Assembly (NCBI RefSeq): GCF_041052385.1
Contig: NZ_CP163439.1
Span: 868,001 to 932,000 of the forward strand
Reading direction: 5' to 3'
DNA from: Streptomyces sp. R28
GTDB taxonomy: Bacteria; Actinomycetota; Actinomycetes; Streptomycetales; Streptomycetaceae
DNA length: 64,000 nt
Each line of letters starts with the position of its first letter. Position 1 is the stretch's first letter. Under the pieces are notes generated by a model. That model was not told the DNA's origin. It searched no databases and saw only the letters and a list, made by a program, of their open reading frames with translations. Below are positions 25,436 through 34,878 of this stretch, in pieces. The translations under genes were made by a program, and so were the position numbers.

Positions 25436-26367
25436 GGCAGCCCCTGAAGATGCGCGGCCACCCGCTCGCGGTCCCAGGCACCGTCGGCGAAGACGACGCG
25501 GTACCGGTAAGCGAAGGACTCACCCGGCGGCAGCTCGAACTCCTCGAAGAACGCCCAGGAGAACGCCACCGTCGGGATGGGCTCGGAGCGCACGAACCAG
25601 TGGGACTCGTGGATCGCGGCGTTCTCGTCGAGGTTCTCGGGCGCGTGCGCGAAGACGAGCGTGGAGTGGCCGTCGACGTCGTCGTGCTCGGTGGTGAAGG
25701 CCAGCCATGGGCCCTGCGTGCCCATCAGCTTGCCCGCGTCCGCGCCCGCTCCCCCGTCGAGGTCGGGGCCGAAGGCGGTGCCGCCGGTGAAGTCCCGGGG
25801 GCCGCGCCACTGGAGTCCGGTGTACCCGGCCATCTCACGGCCGGCGGTGGTGGGCGAGCCGAAGACCAGCGGCTCGGCACGGAGGTTGGTGAGCCGGATC
25901 GACCAGTCCAGGGCCCAGGCACCGGCCGCCTCGTCCACCGAGTGGACGGTCAGCCCGCGCACCTCGCGCGCCCACTCCTCACCGCCGTTCTCGACCCAGG
26001 TCAACTCCTCGGTGAAGGCGAGCCGGTCGTCCTCGACCGCGAAGCCGGCGAAGCCGTCGTGCCGCATGGAGCCGACGCGCTCGGGCAGGGCGAGGTAACC
26101 CTCGCCGTGGACATAGCAGTTGCCGCCCCAGAAGTTCTGCCCGGACAGATGGCTCGCCGTCATCTGCAGGCCCTTGTGCCAGCGGTGGTCATTCGGCCGG
26201 TAGCCGGTCACGGTGCGTCCGGCGAGGGTGCGCACGGGGTGCGCGTAGGGCTTGCGGGACTCGAAGGGCTCCGGGTCGGGGCGGTAGACGTAGCGGAGGA
26301 TCTCCGTGCCGCCTGCCGCCTCGACGGCGATGTGGTCACCGTCGACGTGGGTGACGCGGATGCTCAT
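25429..26367 (-). CDS. DUF6807 / PmoA family protein
   Basis: This 312-residue protein has the PmoA-like/DUF6807 layout: RYVYRPDPEPFESRKPYAHPV near residue 25, HRWHKGLQM near 65, then NFWGGNCYVHGEGY, and a beta-rich jelly-roll-like fold. Its family is found in sugar-degradation operons of actinobacteria and is related to the fold of galactose mutarotase-like proteins. Conserved His and Glu residues suggest a metal or sugar site. It is coupled by ATGA overlap to the Gfo/Idh oxidoreductase upstream. It has no signal peptide. A role in processing an oxidised sugar is inferred from context. Confidence 0.82.
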   Translation of the reverse strand: MSIRVTHVDGDHIAVEAAGGTEILRYVYRPDPEPFESRKPYAHPVRTLAGRTVTGYRPNDHRWHKGLQMTASHLSGQNFWGGNCYVHGEGYLALPERVGSMRHDGFAGFAVEDDRLAFTEELTWVENGGEEWAREVRGLTVHSVDEAAGAWALDWSIRLTNLRAEPLVFGSPTTAGREMAGYTGLQWRGPRDFTGGTAFGPDLDGGAGADAGKLMGTQGPWLAFTTEHDDVDGHSTLVFAHAPENLDENAAIHESHWFVRSEPIPTVAFSWAFFEEFELPPGESFAYRYRVVFADGAWDRERVAAHLQGLPW

Positions 26368-27479
26368 GCGCGCTCCTTGGGGGCCCAGTGGGGGTGGTCG
26401 CCGTGCATGGCCGGGTAGAAGGAGTCACCGGGCCGGATCTCGCCCGCGAGCACCGGCCGGCCTGTGAACGCGGCCTTGTAGAGGCCTGCGGCGAAGTCGA
26501 GGGTGACCCTGGCCTCGGGGCCGCTGCCGGGCGGTCGGACACCGTGGTCGTAGGCGTCGAGGAGGGCGCCGAGCTGTGCCGTGTGCGAGCTGGGCAGGTC
26601 CGCGGCCGGGGTGCGCCAGGCGATGGCGCGCTCGGAGGGGACGTGCGGGGCCGGGGTGTAGACCCAGTCGTCGTTGCGGTGGCCGTACAGGTGGGTGAGC
26701 TCGACCGTCGCGTCGGCGCAGTCGATGCGGATGCGGCTCACCTCGTGCGGGGAGAGCACGCTGTTGACGACGGTGGCGAGGGCACCGTTCTCGAACCGCA
26801 CGAGGCCCGTCGAGACGTCCTCGCTCTCGGTGTCGTGGACCAGGCGCGCGGCCATGGCCCGGATCTCCGCCCACGGCCCGAGCAGGTGCAGCAGCAGGTC
26901 GAACTGGTGGATGCCGTGCCCCATCGTCGGCCCGCCGCCCTCGGTGACCCACCGCCCGCGCCACGGCACCGCGTAGTACGCGGCGTCCCGGTGCCAGGTC
27001 GTCTGGCAGTGCGCGACCAGCGGGGCGCCCAGCTCACCGCTCGCGATCAGCTCACGGGCGTGCACGGCGCCGGAGCCGTAGCGGTGCTGGAAGACGACCG
27101 ACGCGTACGCCCCCGACGCCTCCTCGGCCGCCGCGATCTCGTCGTACTCGGCGAGCGACAGACACAGCGGCTTCTCGCACAGTACCCAGGCGCCCGCCTT
27201 GAGCGCGGCGACCGTCTGCTCCCGGTGCAGCGACGGCGGCGTGCCGATCAGGACCAGGTCGGGGCGTACGGCGTCCAGCATGTCGCCCGTCGAGGTGTAC
27301 CCGGCGACGTCCTCGCCCGCGAGCTCCCGGAAGGCGTCCAGCCGGGCCGCGTCCACGTCGACGGCGGCGACCAGCTCCACCCGGTCCGCGTGATGTCTCA
27401 GGGCGGGGAGATGGCTGCCGCTGACGATGGCGCCGGTGCCGATCACGGCGACGCGGCGGCGGGCGGTGCTTGGGGACAT
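26364..27479 (-). CDS. Gfo/Idh/MocA family NAD(P)-dependent oxidoreductase
   Basis: This is a 371-residue dehydrogenase, the first gene of the sugar-uptake operon. The N-terminal Rossmann fold begins RRRVAVIGTGAIVSGSHLPAL, and the diagnostic loop VLCEKPLCLSL (EKP) is near residue 95. The C-terminal Gfo/Idh domain has GGGPTMGHGIHQFDLLLHLLG, with the Gly-His-xx-His region typical of the catalytic site. GAGGAG precedes the ATG at 27479. Such enzymes oxidise a sugar, inositol or sugar acid hydroxyl. Regulation probably acts through the palindrome just upstream. Confidence 0.9.
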   Translation of the reverse strand: MSPSTARRRVAVIGTGAIVSGSHLPALRHHADRVELVAAVDVDAARLDAFRELAGEDVAGYTSTGDMLDAVRPDLVLIGTPPSLHREQTVAALKAGAWVLCEKPLCLSLAEYDEIAAAEEASGAYASVVFQHRYGSGAVHARELIASGELGAPLVAHCQTTWHRDAAYYAVPWRGRWVTEGGGPTMGHGIHQFDLLLHLLGPWAEIRAMAARLVHDTESEDVSTGLVRFENGALATVVNSVLSPHEVSRIRIDCADATVELTHLYGHRNDDWVYTPAPHVPSERAIAWRTPAADLPSSHTAQLGALLDAYDHGVRPPGSGPEARVTLDFAAGLYKAAFTGRPVLAGEIRPGDSFYPAMHGDHPHWAPKERA

Positions 27480-27821
27480 GCAGTTCTCCTCGGACGGCCG
27501 GGGACAGCCCGCTTCAGAAAGCGCTTGCACTTCGAGGCGACCCTAGGCAGGGACCTAATGTCAGGACAACCCCTCTGCGGCGACATGAGCAAAGCCTTGA
27601 CCCGTTCGGCTCGGCTCACCCCCGCACGCTCCCCTCATCGCCTCCCGCTCAAACGGACGAAGATTGCGCAGAGGTCAGGAGCTGCGGCGGGACGCAACTC
27701 GGGCCTGGCGACGGGCCGTTGACCGCACCTCGGAACCTCGCCATGGATGAGGCGTCCGGAGAAAGCGGCTTCTGACCGCTCGTCGCCGCAGCGGGGCAGA
27801 CGGCCGCTGCCGGCGGGCACG
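27480..27821. other. Gap between the oxidoreductase and ROK genes
   Basis: This 342-base region contains no gene I can support. It holds the leader, promoter and operator of the oxidoreductase operon up to about 27569. Between there and the ROK stop at 27822 I see no coding resemblance or clear terminator hairpin, although transcription from the ROK operon must end or run through here. Confidence 0.6.
27519..27569 (-). promoter_or_regulatory. Promoter and AAGCGCTT operator of the sugar-uptake operon
   Basis: On the minus strand TTGTCC (27564-27569) and TAGGGT (27540-27545) are separated by 18 bases, a good housekeeping-type promoter. Fourteen bases beyond is the perfect palindrome AAGCGCTT (27519-27526) in TGCAAGCGCTTTCT. 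This is the core of many LacI-family operators in Streptomyces sugar operons, placed to block elongation. No LacI gene lies in the window. Confidence 0.6.
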
Positions 27822-29075
27822 TCAGCCGATCGGCTGGGCGGTCTCGGCACCCGGCTGCGGCCGGGTCCGGGCCTGGCTGACCAGGCCGAGCCGGGCGAGG
27901 AACTGCTCCAGGGTGAAGGCGGCCATGCCCAGGCACACGGCGTTGCCGGGCACCTCGGACACCTCGACGGTGAGGCCGGGCAGGGAACCCGGCAGCACGT
28001 GATGGGGCAGTTCGTCCCGTACGGCGGGGACGAGCCACGGGGCCAGCACCTTGGGCAGCCAGCCGGTGAGAGTCACCTTCGGGACGTTGAGCAGGTTGAC
28101 GAGGTCGCCGAGGGCGGCGGCGAGATAGCGGCCCGTGCGCCGGACGAGCTCCCGCAGCACCGGGTCCCCCGCGGCCAGGCCGCCGACGACGGTCTCGGCG
28201 AAGTCCCGCTGCCCGGGCTGCCCCAGCGCCGGATGGGACGGGTCGATCTCGGCCAGCGTCACCTCCAGGCCGGGAGCGCCGACGTACGCCTCCACGCACC
28301 CGTGCCGGCCGCAGCGGCACGGGCGGCCGTCCAGCATCAGGAGGGTGTGTCCCCATTCGCCGGCGTTGTTGGTGATGCCGCGGACCAGGGTGCCCTCGAT
28401 GGCGATGCCCGCTCCGGCTCCGGTGCCGATGTTGACCACGGCCATGCTGTCGACGACGCGCCCGACGCCGAACCACATCTCGGACAGGATCGCCGCCTTG
28501 AGCGGATTGTCGACGTACACCGGCAACCGCAGCCGCTCGGCCAGCAGTTCCTCGATGTGGACGTCGTGCCAGTCCCAGTTCGGCGCGAAGACGGAGACCC
28601 CGGCGTCGTGGTGCACGTGGCCCGGCATGCTGACCCCGACTCCCACGATCCGGTCGCGCTCGGTCCCGTCCGCGTCCAGGGCCGCCTCGATCGCGCCGAC
28701 GATGCCGTCGACGACGTACGCCTGGTCGTATCGGTCCTCGTCGAGGGCCGTCTCGTGCCGGCTCAGCACGCCGAGAGCGAGGTCGTACACCGTGGCCTCG
28801 ACGTAGGTCTCGGCGACGTCGACACCGACGATGCGGCCCCGGTCCGGGTTGATCGTGAGCCGTTCGTACGGCCGTCCCACGGCGTTGCGCTCCACGGCGG
28901 CGATGTGCAGCACGCCCTCCGCCAGGAACTGGCCGGCCAGTGTCGTCACGGTGGCCTGGCTGAGGCCCGTGTGCCGGGCGAGTTCCTGGCGGGAGGACGG
29001 CCCGAGGTCGAACAGCGCGTGCAGCACCTCGAAACGGTTCTCGCTGCGAAGGTCTCGGGCCGTGTGCCGGGCCAC
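27822..29075 (-). CDS. ROK family transcriptional regulator of the galactoside operon
   Basis: This 417-residue repressor has an N-terminal winged helix (SSRQELARHTGLSQATVTTLAGQFL, near residues 27-52) and a ROK fold with the zinc motif CRCGRHGCVEAYVGAPG. It also has GITNNAGEWGHTLLMLDG with the conserved Glu-x-Gly-His, and IGTGAGAGIAIEG. The gene lies 12 bases after the GH35 gene in the same direction and is the last of a five-gene operon. It is therefore probably the local regulator, responding to galactose or a galactoside. It belongs to the same family as the ROK gene near 8-9 kb but is clearly a different protein. Confidence 0.9.
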   Translation of the reverse strand: MARHTARDLRSENRFEVLHALFDLGPSSRQELARHTGLSQATVTTLAGQFLAEGVLHIAAVERNAVGRPYERLTINPDRGRIVGVDVAETYVEATVYDLALGVLSRHETALDEDRYDQAYVVDGIVGAIEAALDADGTERDRIVGVGVSMPGHVHHDAGVSVFAPNWDWHDVHIEELLAERLRLPVYVDNPLKAAILSEMWFGVGRVVDSMAVVNIGTGAGAGIAIEGTLVRGITNNAGEWGHTLLMLDGRPCRCGRHGCVEAYVGAPGLEVTLAEIDPSHPALGQPGQRDFAETVVGGLAAGDPVLRELVRRTGRYLAAALGDLVNLLNVPKVTLTGWLPKVLAPWLVPAVRDELPHHVLPGSLPGLTVEVSEVPGNAVCLGMAAFTLEQFLARLGLVSQARTRPQPGAETAQPIG

Positions 29076-29087
29076 CGGTACTCCCCC

Positions 29088-31631
29088 TCAGTCGGTCGGT
29101 CCCCCCAGCCACAGCGTACGGAGCTCCGGCGTGTCACGCCCCTCCATACCCTGGGCGAGCAGGGTCAGGCCCGGCCAGTTCGGCGGTACCCAGAGCGCGT
29201 CGGGGTCACCGCCCGAGAAGTCGGGCCGGTCGCCGGCCCAGACGCGCCCCACGCACTCTCCGCCGGCCCATCCGGTCACCCGGACCTGCGTGGCGTCCAG
29301 CCGGACCAGATATCCGTCGGGCGACGCCGGCAGGTCGACGTCGAGCCATGCCTCCTCCCCCGGTTTCAGCACCAGCGGGAGCCGTACCTCCTCCGTAAGG
29401 CCGGAGCCGGCGGCGAACCCGGTCAGCAGTTCGTCGTCCTGCACCGCGCACGACCAGTCCCGTACGGCGTCGAGCGCGAACAGTTCGGCGCGCAGGCCGG
29501 CCCCGCTCGGGTGGTGCGGCAGGGTGACCGAGACCTGGTGGGTGCCGGCGGACAGCAGCACCCAGGGGTTCTCGGTGTGGACGGTCTCCGGCTCTCCCTC
29601 GTCCACGCTCACCCGCAGCGGTTCGACGACCCCGCGCAGATGCAGCGCCGACGGGGTGGGCGAGTGGACCGTACGGGTGTAGGTGACCGGCGCCGCGATG
29701 CGGGTGCTGCTCCAGCCCCCGAGCACCCGGGTTGGCGCGGGAGCCCCGGCCCAGTGGCCGTGCACCGTCCACAGGGCCGACACGTCCGTGGTGTCCCGGA
29801 CCTTCCAGAGGGTGCCGAGGCCCCGCAGTGCGCCGAGGCGGAGCGCGGGCAGGCGGGCGTCGTCGAAGTTGGCGTGGCCCCAGATCTCCACGACGGCCTC
29901 GATCGCGACACTGCCCGTCACGTCCCGCACATCGATGCGCCGCGCCGCGCCGAACCCGGCGATCGGCGGGTGGGTCCGTCCCGCCACCGTCAGGTCGACG
30001 ATGTCGGCCGCGCCGGTGAGCAGCAGCGCGTCGACGTCCGTCAGATCCGTGGTCGTCCGGTAGGCGCCCCGGCCCCGGTACACCCCGAGCGACTCCAGCG
30101 TGGGCGGCAGCGCGTGCAGCCCGGCCGGGTTCTCGGGGGCCGTGCCGGAGCGCCGTCGCACCTCGCGCACTGCGGTGCGCTCGGCCTTTTCGGGCTGCTG
30201 CGGCGCGTCGGTGAGGTGCACGGTGCCGTCGGGGGCGACCGACCGCAGTCGCGCGGCGTCCGCCGACGACAGCACGACGAGTGTCACTCCCGCCGCGGTC
30301 CCGCTGCCGGCCACCGGGATCTCGGTCGGTGTCCCGTCCAGTACGACGGTGACCGGCACGTCGGAGGAGAACACCAGCACCCCGTCCGTCGCCGCCACGA
30401 GATCCGCCGAGGCCAGCGTCAGGGTCGCCGCCGAGCCCCAGGGCCGCAACGGTACGTCCACCGCCATCAAAGGGCAGGACCCCGGCACGACCGCGACCGG
30501 CACGCCCCGGACGACCGCCGTGCCCGGCTCCGTTCCCAGATGCGATACGGCCACCAAGCGGCCGCCCTCCGGCAGGTTCAGGGCGGCCGGCTCCGAGCTC
30601 GTCGGGAAGTCGCAGGCCACCTCGGTGTCCGCCGCCCCCGGGACGGCGAGCGCCAGCCGGTCGCCCCACACCTCGACGACCCGTGCGAGCACTTGCGCCT
30701 CGGCGTACTCCGGCCGTGCGACGCCGGTGGACGTGACGTATCCGCCGAAGTCGTAGCCGTGGCTCATGAAGTTGCCGGGGCGCCCCCAGTTGCCGCTCGA
30801 CGGGGTGTACCCGAAGTTCCAGCCGGACGACTGGAGATACGGCGCGATCAGCTTGGCGCCGCTCGCCAGCACCCGCCGCAGCGTCCGGTGGCGCCGGTTC
30901 GTCTCGGTGACCAGCAACGGCACCCCGCGCTCCGCGACCAGAGCGGCATAGCGGCGCACCTCGGCCTCGATGTCCGGGGAGTCGTCGTCCGGGTAGAAGT
31001 TGCAGGCCGGTACGACACCGTCCACATCCCCTGTGGCGCCCGCGAGGTCGCCCTGTCCGGAGCAGGCGATCAGCGGCACGGTGATGCCGTGCCGAAGTGC
31101 CATGTCCCGCAGGGCGGTGATGTATCCAGGGCGGTCCGTGCAGTCGAAGAAGTCCAGCTCGTTCTCCAGCTGCACCATGATCACCGAGCCGCCCGCCCCG
31201 TACTGGCGCTCCGCCAGCAGCTGCAGCACCTGGTCGAACCACGCGGTGACCTTCTCCAGATAGCGGGGCTCGTTCTGACGGACCCCCAACTCGGCGTCCA
31301 GGCCCAGCCATGCGGGCAGCGCGCCGCCGTCCCACTCGGAGCAGATGTACGGGCCCGGCCGCGCGATGACGTACAGGCCCGCCTCCTGCGCGAGGTCCAG
31401 GAAGGCGGCGACGTCCCGCCGGCCCTCGAAGGACCAGCGGCCGGGCGCCAACTCGTGGAAGTTCCAGGGCAGATAGACGTCGACGCAGGTGTACCCCGAC
31501 GCCCGCACCTGTTCCAGCCGCTCGCGCCACTGCTCCCGCGGGAGGCGGAAGTAGAACAGGGACGCGCACAGCAGGGTGCGGGGGCGGCCGTCGATCCACA
31601 CGCTCTGGCCGTCTACGTGGATGGTGGTCAC
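29088..31631 (-). CDS. Glycoside hydrolase family 35-type beta-galactosidase
   Basis: This is an 847-residue, apparently cytoplasmic glycosidase. The N-terminal catalytic barrel (to about residue 330) has the GH35 pattern LFYFRLPREQWRERLEQV, YLPWNFHE, RPGPYICSEWDGG and the acid/base region MVQLENEL. LLVTETN carries the likely nucleophile Glu. Beta-sandwich domains fill the C-terminal half, ending in a galactose-binding-like domain. The GTG start at 31631 overlaps the permease stop (GTGA). No signal peptide is seen, so the substrate is imported first and cut inside. It probably releases galactose from a beta-galactoside; the glycone was not determined from sequence. Confidence 0.88.
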   Translation of the reverse strand: MTTIHVDGQSVWIDGRPRTLLCASLFYFRLPREQWRERLEQVRASGYTCVDVYLPWNFHELAPGRWSFEGRRDVAAFLDLAQEAGLYVIARPGPYICSEWDGGALPAWLGLDAELGVRQNEPRYLEKVTAWFDQVLQLLAERQYGAGGSVIMVQLENELDFFDCTDRPGYITALRDMALRHGITVPLIACSGQGDLAGATGDVDGVVPACNFYPDDDSPDIEAEVRRYAALVAERGVPLLVTETNRRHRTLRRVLASGAKLIAPYLQSSGWNFGYTPSSGNWGRPGNFMSHGYDFGGYVTSTGVARPEYAEAQVLARVVEVWGDRLALAVPGAADTEVACDFPTSSEPAALNLPEGGRLVAVSHLGTEPGTAVVRGVPVAVVPGSCPLMAVDVPLRPWGSAATLTLASADLVAATDGVLVFSSDVPVTVVLDGTPTEIPVAGSGTAAGVTLVVLSSADAARLRSVAPDGTVHLTDAPQQPEKAERTAVREVRRRSGTAPENPAGLHALPPTLESLGVYRGRGAYRTTTDLTDVDALLLTGAADIVDLTVAGRTHPPIAGFGAARRIDVRDVTGSVAIEAVVEIWGHANFDDARLPALRLGALRGLGTLWKVRDTTDVSALWTVHGHWAGAPAPTRVLGGWSSTRIAAPVTYTRTVHSPTPSALHLRGVVEPLRVSVDEGEPETVHTENPWVLLSAGTHQVSVTLPHHPSGAGLRAELFALDAVRDWSCAVQDDELLTGFAAGSGLTEEVRLPLVLKPGEEAWLDVDLPASPDGYLVRLDATQVRVTGWAGGECVGRVWAGDRPDFSGGDPDALWVPPNWPGLTLLAQGMEGRDTPELRTLWLGGPTD

Positions 31632-32563
31632 TTCACTCCCGCGCTTCCGCCACTGATGTCCATTTCGTACAGGTACTTCTGGCCGAGGTAGTAGACGATG
31701 ATCATGGGCAGTGCGAGCAGGATCGAGCCGACCATCACCAGGTTCCACGACGGTGACTGGCCCGCCGCCGAGGTGCTGGTGATGTACTGGATGCCCAGCG
31801 ACAGCGGCATCTTGGACTCGTCGTTCAGATAGATCAGCGGGCCCATGAAGTCGCCCCAGGTGTGGGTCAGGGTGAAGATGCCGATCGCGATCAGCACCGG
31901 CCACAGCATCGGCAGCATGATCCGGCGGTAGATGCCGAAGAAGCCGAGGCCGTCCACCATGGCCGCCTCGTCGAGCTGGCTGGGCAGCCGGGACACGAAC
32001 TGCCGTACCAGGAAGACGTTGAAGGCGTTGGAGAAGAAGTTCGGGACGATCAGCGGCAGATAGGTGTTCACCCAGCCCAGGTCCCGGAAGAGGATGAACT
32101 GCGGGATCATCGTGATCTGCGTCGGGATCATCATGGTGGCGATGACGATCAGGAACAGCGTGTTCTTGCCGGGGGCCCGCAGGCGGGCGAAGGCGTAGCC
32201 GACCAGTCCGCTGGAGAGCATCTGCCCGGCGACCGAACAGAGCGAGATGATCACGGAGTTGATCAGGAAGCGGCCCATCGGCAGCTCGGAGCCGAAGACC
32301 CGGGTGAAGTTCTCCCAGTGGAACTCGGTCGGGAAGAGGGTGAAGGAGTTGGTGTTCACCGTCGCGTCACTGGAGAGCGCGATGGAGCCGACGAACACCA
32401 GCGGCATGGTGAGGATCGCCGCCACGACGATCAGCGTCGCGTACGTGAACGGGGTGGCCCGGAACGCCCGTAGCCTGCCGGGGCCTTGTCCCCGACGGGC
32501 CTTGCCCATCGGTGCACCCTCCCGCGTTCGCTGCGGCGCCGGGGTGGTCAGGAGGCCGGCCAT
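31628..32563 (-). CDS. Carbohydrate ABC transporter permease, MalG type
   Basis: This 311-residue six-helix permease belongs to the galactoside importer. The EAA loop reads LDEAAMVDGLGFFGIYRRIMLPML. Helix-rich segments such as TLIVVAAILTMPLVFVGSIAL and LIVIATMMIPTQITMIPQF are typical. Its ATG at 32563 overlaps the MalF-type stop by one base (TGATG), and its stop overlaps the GH35 start. Import with the partner permease and binding protein needs an ATPase encoded elsewhere, such as MsiK. Confidence 0.92.
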   Translation of the reverse strand: MAGLLTTPAPQRTREGAPMGKARRGQGPGRLRAFRATPFTYATLIVVAAILTMPLVFVGSIALSSDATVNTNSFTLFPTEFHWENFTRVFGSELPMGRFLINSVIISLCSVAGQMLSSGLVGYAFARLRAPGKNTLFLIVIATMMIPTQITMIPQFILFRDLGWVNTYLPLIVPNFFSNAFNVFLVRQFVSRLPSQLDEAAMVDGLGFFGIYRRIMLPMLWPVLIAIGIFTLTHTWGDFMGPLIYLNDESKMPLSLGIQYITSTSAAGQSPSWNLVMVGSILLALPMIIVYYLGQKYLYEMDISGGSAGVK

Positions 32564-33513
32564 CACTTCACCTCTGTTTCGTAGAACACCCAGCGCCGGG
32601 CGGTGCGGAACGCGATCAGCGTGAAGACGAGGACCACGAGGAACAGCAGCCAGGAGATCGCCGACGCGTACCCCATGTGGTAGTTGCCGAAGGCCTGGTC
32701 GAAGAGGTACGGCACCATCGTCTCGGCCCCGGCGTAGGCCGCGGGCAGCTTGCCCTTGGGCACCAGGATGTAGACCTGGGCGAAGACCTGGAAGGCGCCG
32801 ATCATCCCCATGATCAGGTTGAAGAAGATGATCGGGGTCAGGTGTGGCAGCGTGATGCTCCAGAACTGCCGTACCGCGCTCGCGCCGTCGACCTCGCCCG
32901 CCTCGTACAGCTCCTTCGGGATGCCCTTCATGGCGGCGAGCAGCAGCACCGTCGCGGCGCCCGCGCTCCATGCCGACATCACGATCAGCGCGGGGGTCGC
33001 CCAGTCCCCGTCGAGCAGCCAGGACGGGCCCGAGATGCCGAGCAGGCCGAGGGCGTCATTGAACGGGCCGTTCGGGGCGAGCACCTGCCGGAAGATCATC
33101 GCCGTGGCGACGAGCGGCACCAGGGTCGGCAGATAGATCAGCGTGCGCAGCAGTTTCCTGGCGCGCACCTGCTTGTTGAGCAGATTCGCCAGCCACAGGC
33201 CGAGCACCAGACCGAGCGGGACCGAGACCGCCGCGTAGTAGAAGGTGTGCCACAGCGCCTTCCAGAACCTGGGGTCGTCGGTGATCAGCGTGACGTAGTT
33301 CTGGAACCCGACCCATACGGGGTCGGTGAACGAGTCCCAGTCGGTCATCGAGTAGTAGAGCGACGCGATCATCGGCCCGAACAGGAAGACCAGGAACCCG
33401 ATCAGCCACGGTGAGACGAACAGATAGAACCAGAGCGCCTCACGGCGCCGCCGCTTCGAGGACGTCCCGGTCTTCGGGACATCCGTCGAGGCCGTCTTCG
33501 AGATGGTTGCCAT
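32563..33513 (-). CDS. Carbohydrate ABC transporter permease, MalF type
   Basis: This is a 316-residue permease with six helices after a basic N-terminus (KRRRREALWFYLFVSPW). The EAA loop is YEAGEVDGASAVRQFWSITLPHL. It follows the binding-protein gene by six bases and overlaps the MalG-type gene. All features are intact. Together with the Tat-type lipoprotein encoded upstream it forms the importer for the substrate of the GH35 enzyme. Confidence 0.92.
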   Translation of the reverse strand: MATISKTASTDVPKTGTSSKRRRREALWFYLFVSPWLIGFLVFLFGPMIASLYYSMTDWDSFTDPVWVGFQNYVTLITDDPRFWKALWHTFYYAAVSVPLGLVLGLWLANLLNKQVRARKLLRTLIYLPTLVPLVATAMIFRQVLAPNGPFNDALGLLGISGPSWLLDGDWATPALIVMSAWSAGAATVLLLAAMKGIPKELYEAGEVDGASAVRQFWSITLPHLTPIIFFNLIMGMIGAFQVFAQVYILVPKGKLPAAYAGAETMVPYLFDQAFGNYHMGYASAISWLLFLVVLVFTLIAFRTARRWVFYETEVK

Positions 33514-33519
33514 CGCTGG

Positions 33520-34803
33520 TCATCCCGCGGACTTGATGATGGACTCAAGGTTCTTCTGCAGGGCGGTCAGCGCCTTCTTGGCGCTCTCCTTGCCGAGCCA
33601 GAAGTCCGCGAGGCCGGCGTCGATGGCCGCCGTCATCTCGTTCCACTCGGGGATGAACGGCGCGCGGAAGATGAAGTCGCTGGACTCGGCGAACGCCCCC
33701 ATGTTGACGTCGGTCTTCATCCACGAGGGCTTGAGGAACGCCTCGCTCTGCTGTACCGCGAGGCTGGCCGGCACGTCCTCGCCGTCGCCGATGATCTGCT
33801 GCTGCGCCGCGTCCGAGGTGAGGAAGTCGATCGCCTTGAAGGCGTCGTCGCGCTGCTTGGAGGTGCGGGAGATGGCCAGGCCGCTGCCGAACGCGGACAC
33901 GGCCTGCTTCTTGCCGCGCCAGATCGGCGCGATGTCCCACGCGAACTTCGCGTCCGTCAGACCGGCGGTGACCCAGAAGCCGTTGGCGTGCGTGGCGCAC
34001 TTCTGCATCGGGAAGGCCTGGTCGCCGCCGACCTCGGAGCCCATGTCGGCGTAGTCCGCCTTGCTCGGCGCCACCTTGTGCTTGTAGACGAGGTCGCCGG
34101 CCCACTGCAGCGCCTCGACGACCTCGTCGCTGTCGACGGCGGGGCGGCCGTCGGCGTCGATGATGGTGCCGCCGTTCTGGTACGCCAGGCTCCACCACTG
34201 CGGATACCACTCGGCGCCGGTGTAACCCCACTGCTTGCCGGGGACGGTGAGTTCCTTGAAGGCGTCGAGCGCGTCGTCCCAGGTCCAGTCGGCGGTGGGC
34301 GCCTTGATGCCCTTCTTCTCGTACAGGTCCTTGTTGTAGTACACGGTGATCGCGCCGGAGCGGTCCGGGATCGCGTACAGCTTGTCCTCGTACGTGTAGA
34401 TGGAGCCGACCGGGCCGAACCGCTTCTCGGTGTCGAGGCCGGCCTTCTTGGCGAGGTCGTCGAGGGGCAGGAGCTGGTTCTTGCTGGAGTAGGTGTTGAC
34501 ACTCTCGGCGACCTGCATGATGTCCGGGCCGCTGCCGCCCGCGATCATCGTCTGCACCTTCTGGGCGTACGCGTCGCTGGGTATCAGCTGGAGCTTGACC
34601 TTCAGCTCCGGGTACTTCTTCACCAGCAGGTCGATGCGCTTCTGGTACGTCTTGCGGTCGGCGTCACCGCCCCAGACGGTCATGACGAGCGGGCCGCTCG
34701 AACTTCCGCTGCCGGAACCGCACGCGGTGAGCGTCACGACGCCGGCCGCGAGTCCCAGGCCGAGGAAACCCCGGCGGGACACCTGAAGCTTGTCAACTGG
34801 CAT
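33520..34803 (-). CDS. Extracellular sugar-binding lipoprotein of the galactoside importer
   Basis: This is a 427-residue solute-binding protein. The signal region has a twin-arginine motif SRRGFLG near residue 9 followed by a lipobox LTAC (Cys about residue 28), so it is probably a Tat-exported lipoprotein. The mature part has the family 1 fold, with GGDADRKTYQKRIDLL, AIPDRSGAITVYYNKDLYEKKG and PDIMQVAESVN. It is the first gene of a five-gene operon (binding protein, MalF, MalG, GH35, ROK). A GAGGAG site precedes the ATG. The ligand is probably a galactoside. Confidence 0.92.
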   Translation of the reverse strand: MPVDKLQVSRRGFLGLGLAAGVVTLTACGSGSGSSSGPLVMTVWGGDADRKTYQKRIDLLVKKYPELKVKLQLIPSDAYAQKVQTMIAGGSGPDIMQVAESVNTYSSKNQLLPLDDLAKKAGLDTEKRFGPVGSIYTYEDKLYAIPDRSGAITVYYNKDLYEKKGIKAPTADWTWDDALDAFKELTVPGKQWGYTGAEWYPQWWSLAYQNGGTIIDADGRPAVDSDEVVEALQWAGDLVYKHKVAPSKADYADMGSEVGGDQAFPMQKCATHANGFWVTAGLTDAKFAWDIAPIWRGKKQAVSAFGSGLAISRTSKQRDDAFKAIDFLTSDAAQQQIIGDGEDVPASLAVQQSEAFLKPSWMKTDVNMGAFAESSDFIFRAPFIPEWNEMTAAIDAGLADFWLGKESAKKALTALQKNLESIIKSAG

Positions 34804-34878
34804 GGCACTACTCCTCGGTGAAAAGGGCGAACACGCAGGAAACAGCCCTCGGGAGCCCGGGATCCGGCTTCGAGTGAC

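Noticed and set aside
27747..31691. A plus-strand open frame of about 1300 codons running across the ROK and GH35 genes
   Set aside because: It is antisense to two clear genes, rich in Arg, Gly and Val as expected for GC-biased shadows, and has no domain.
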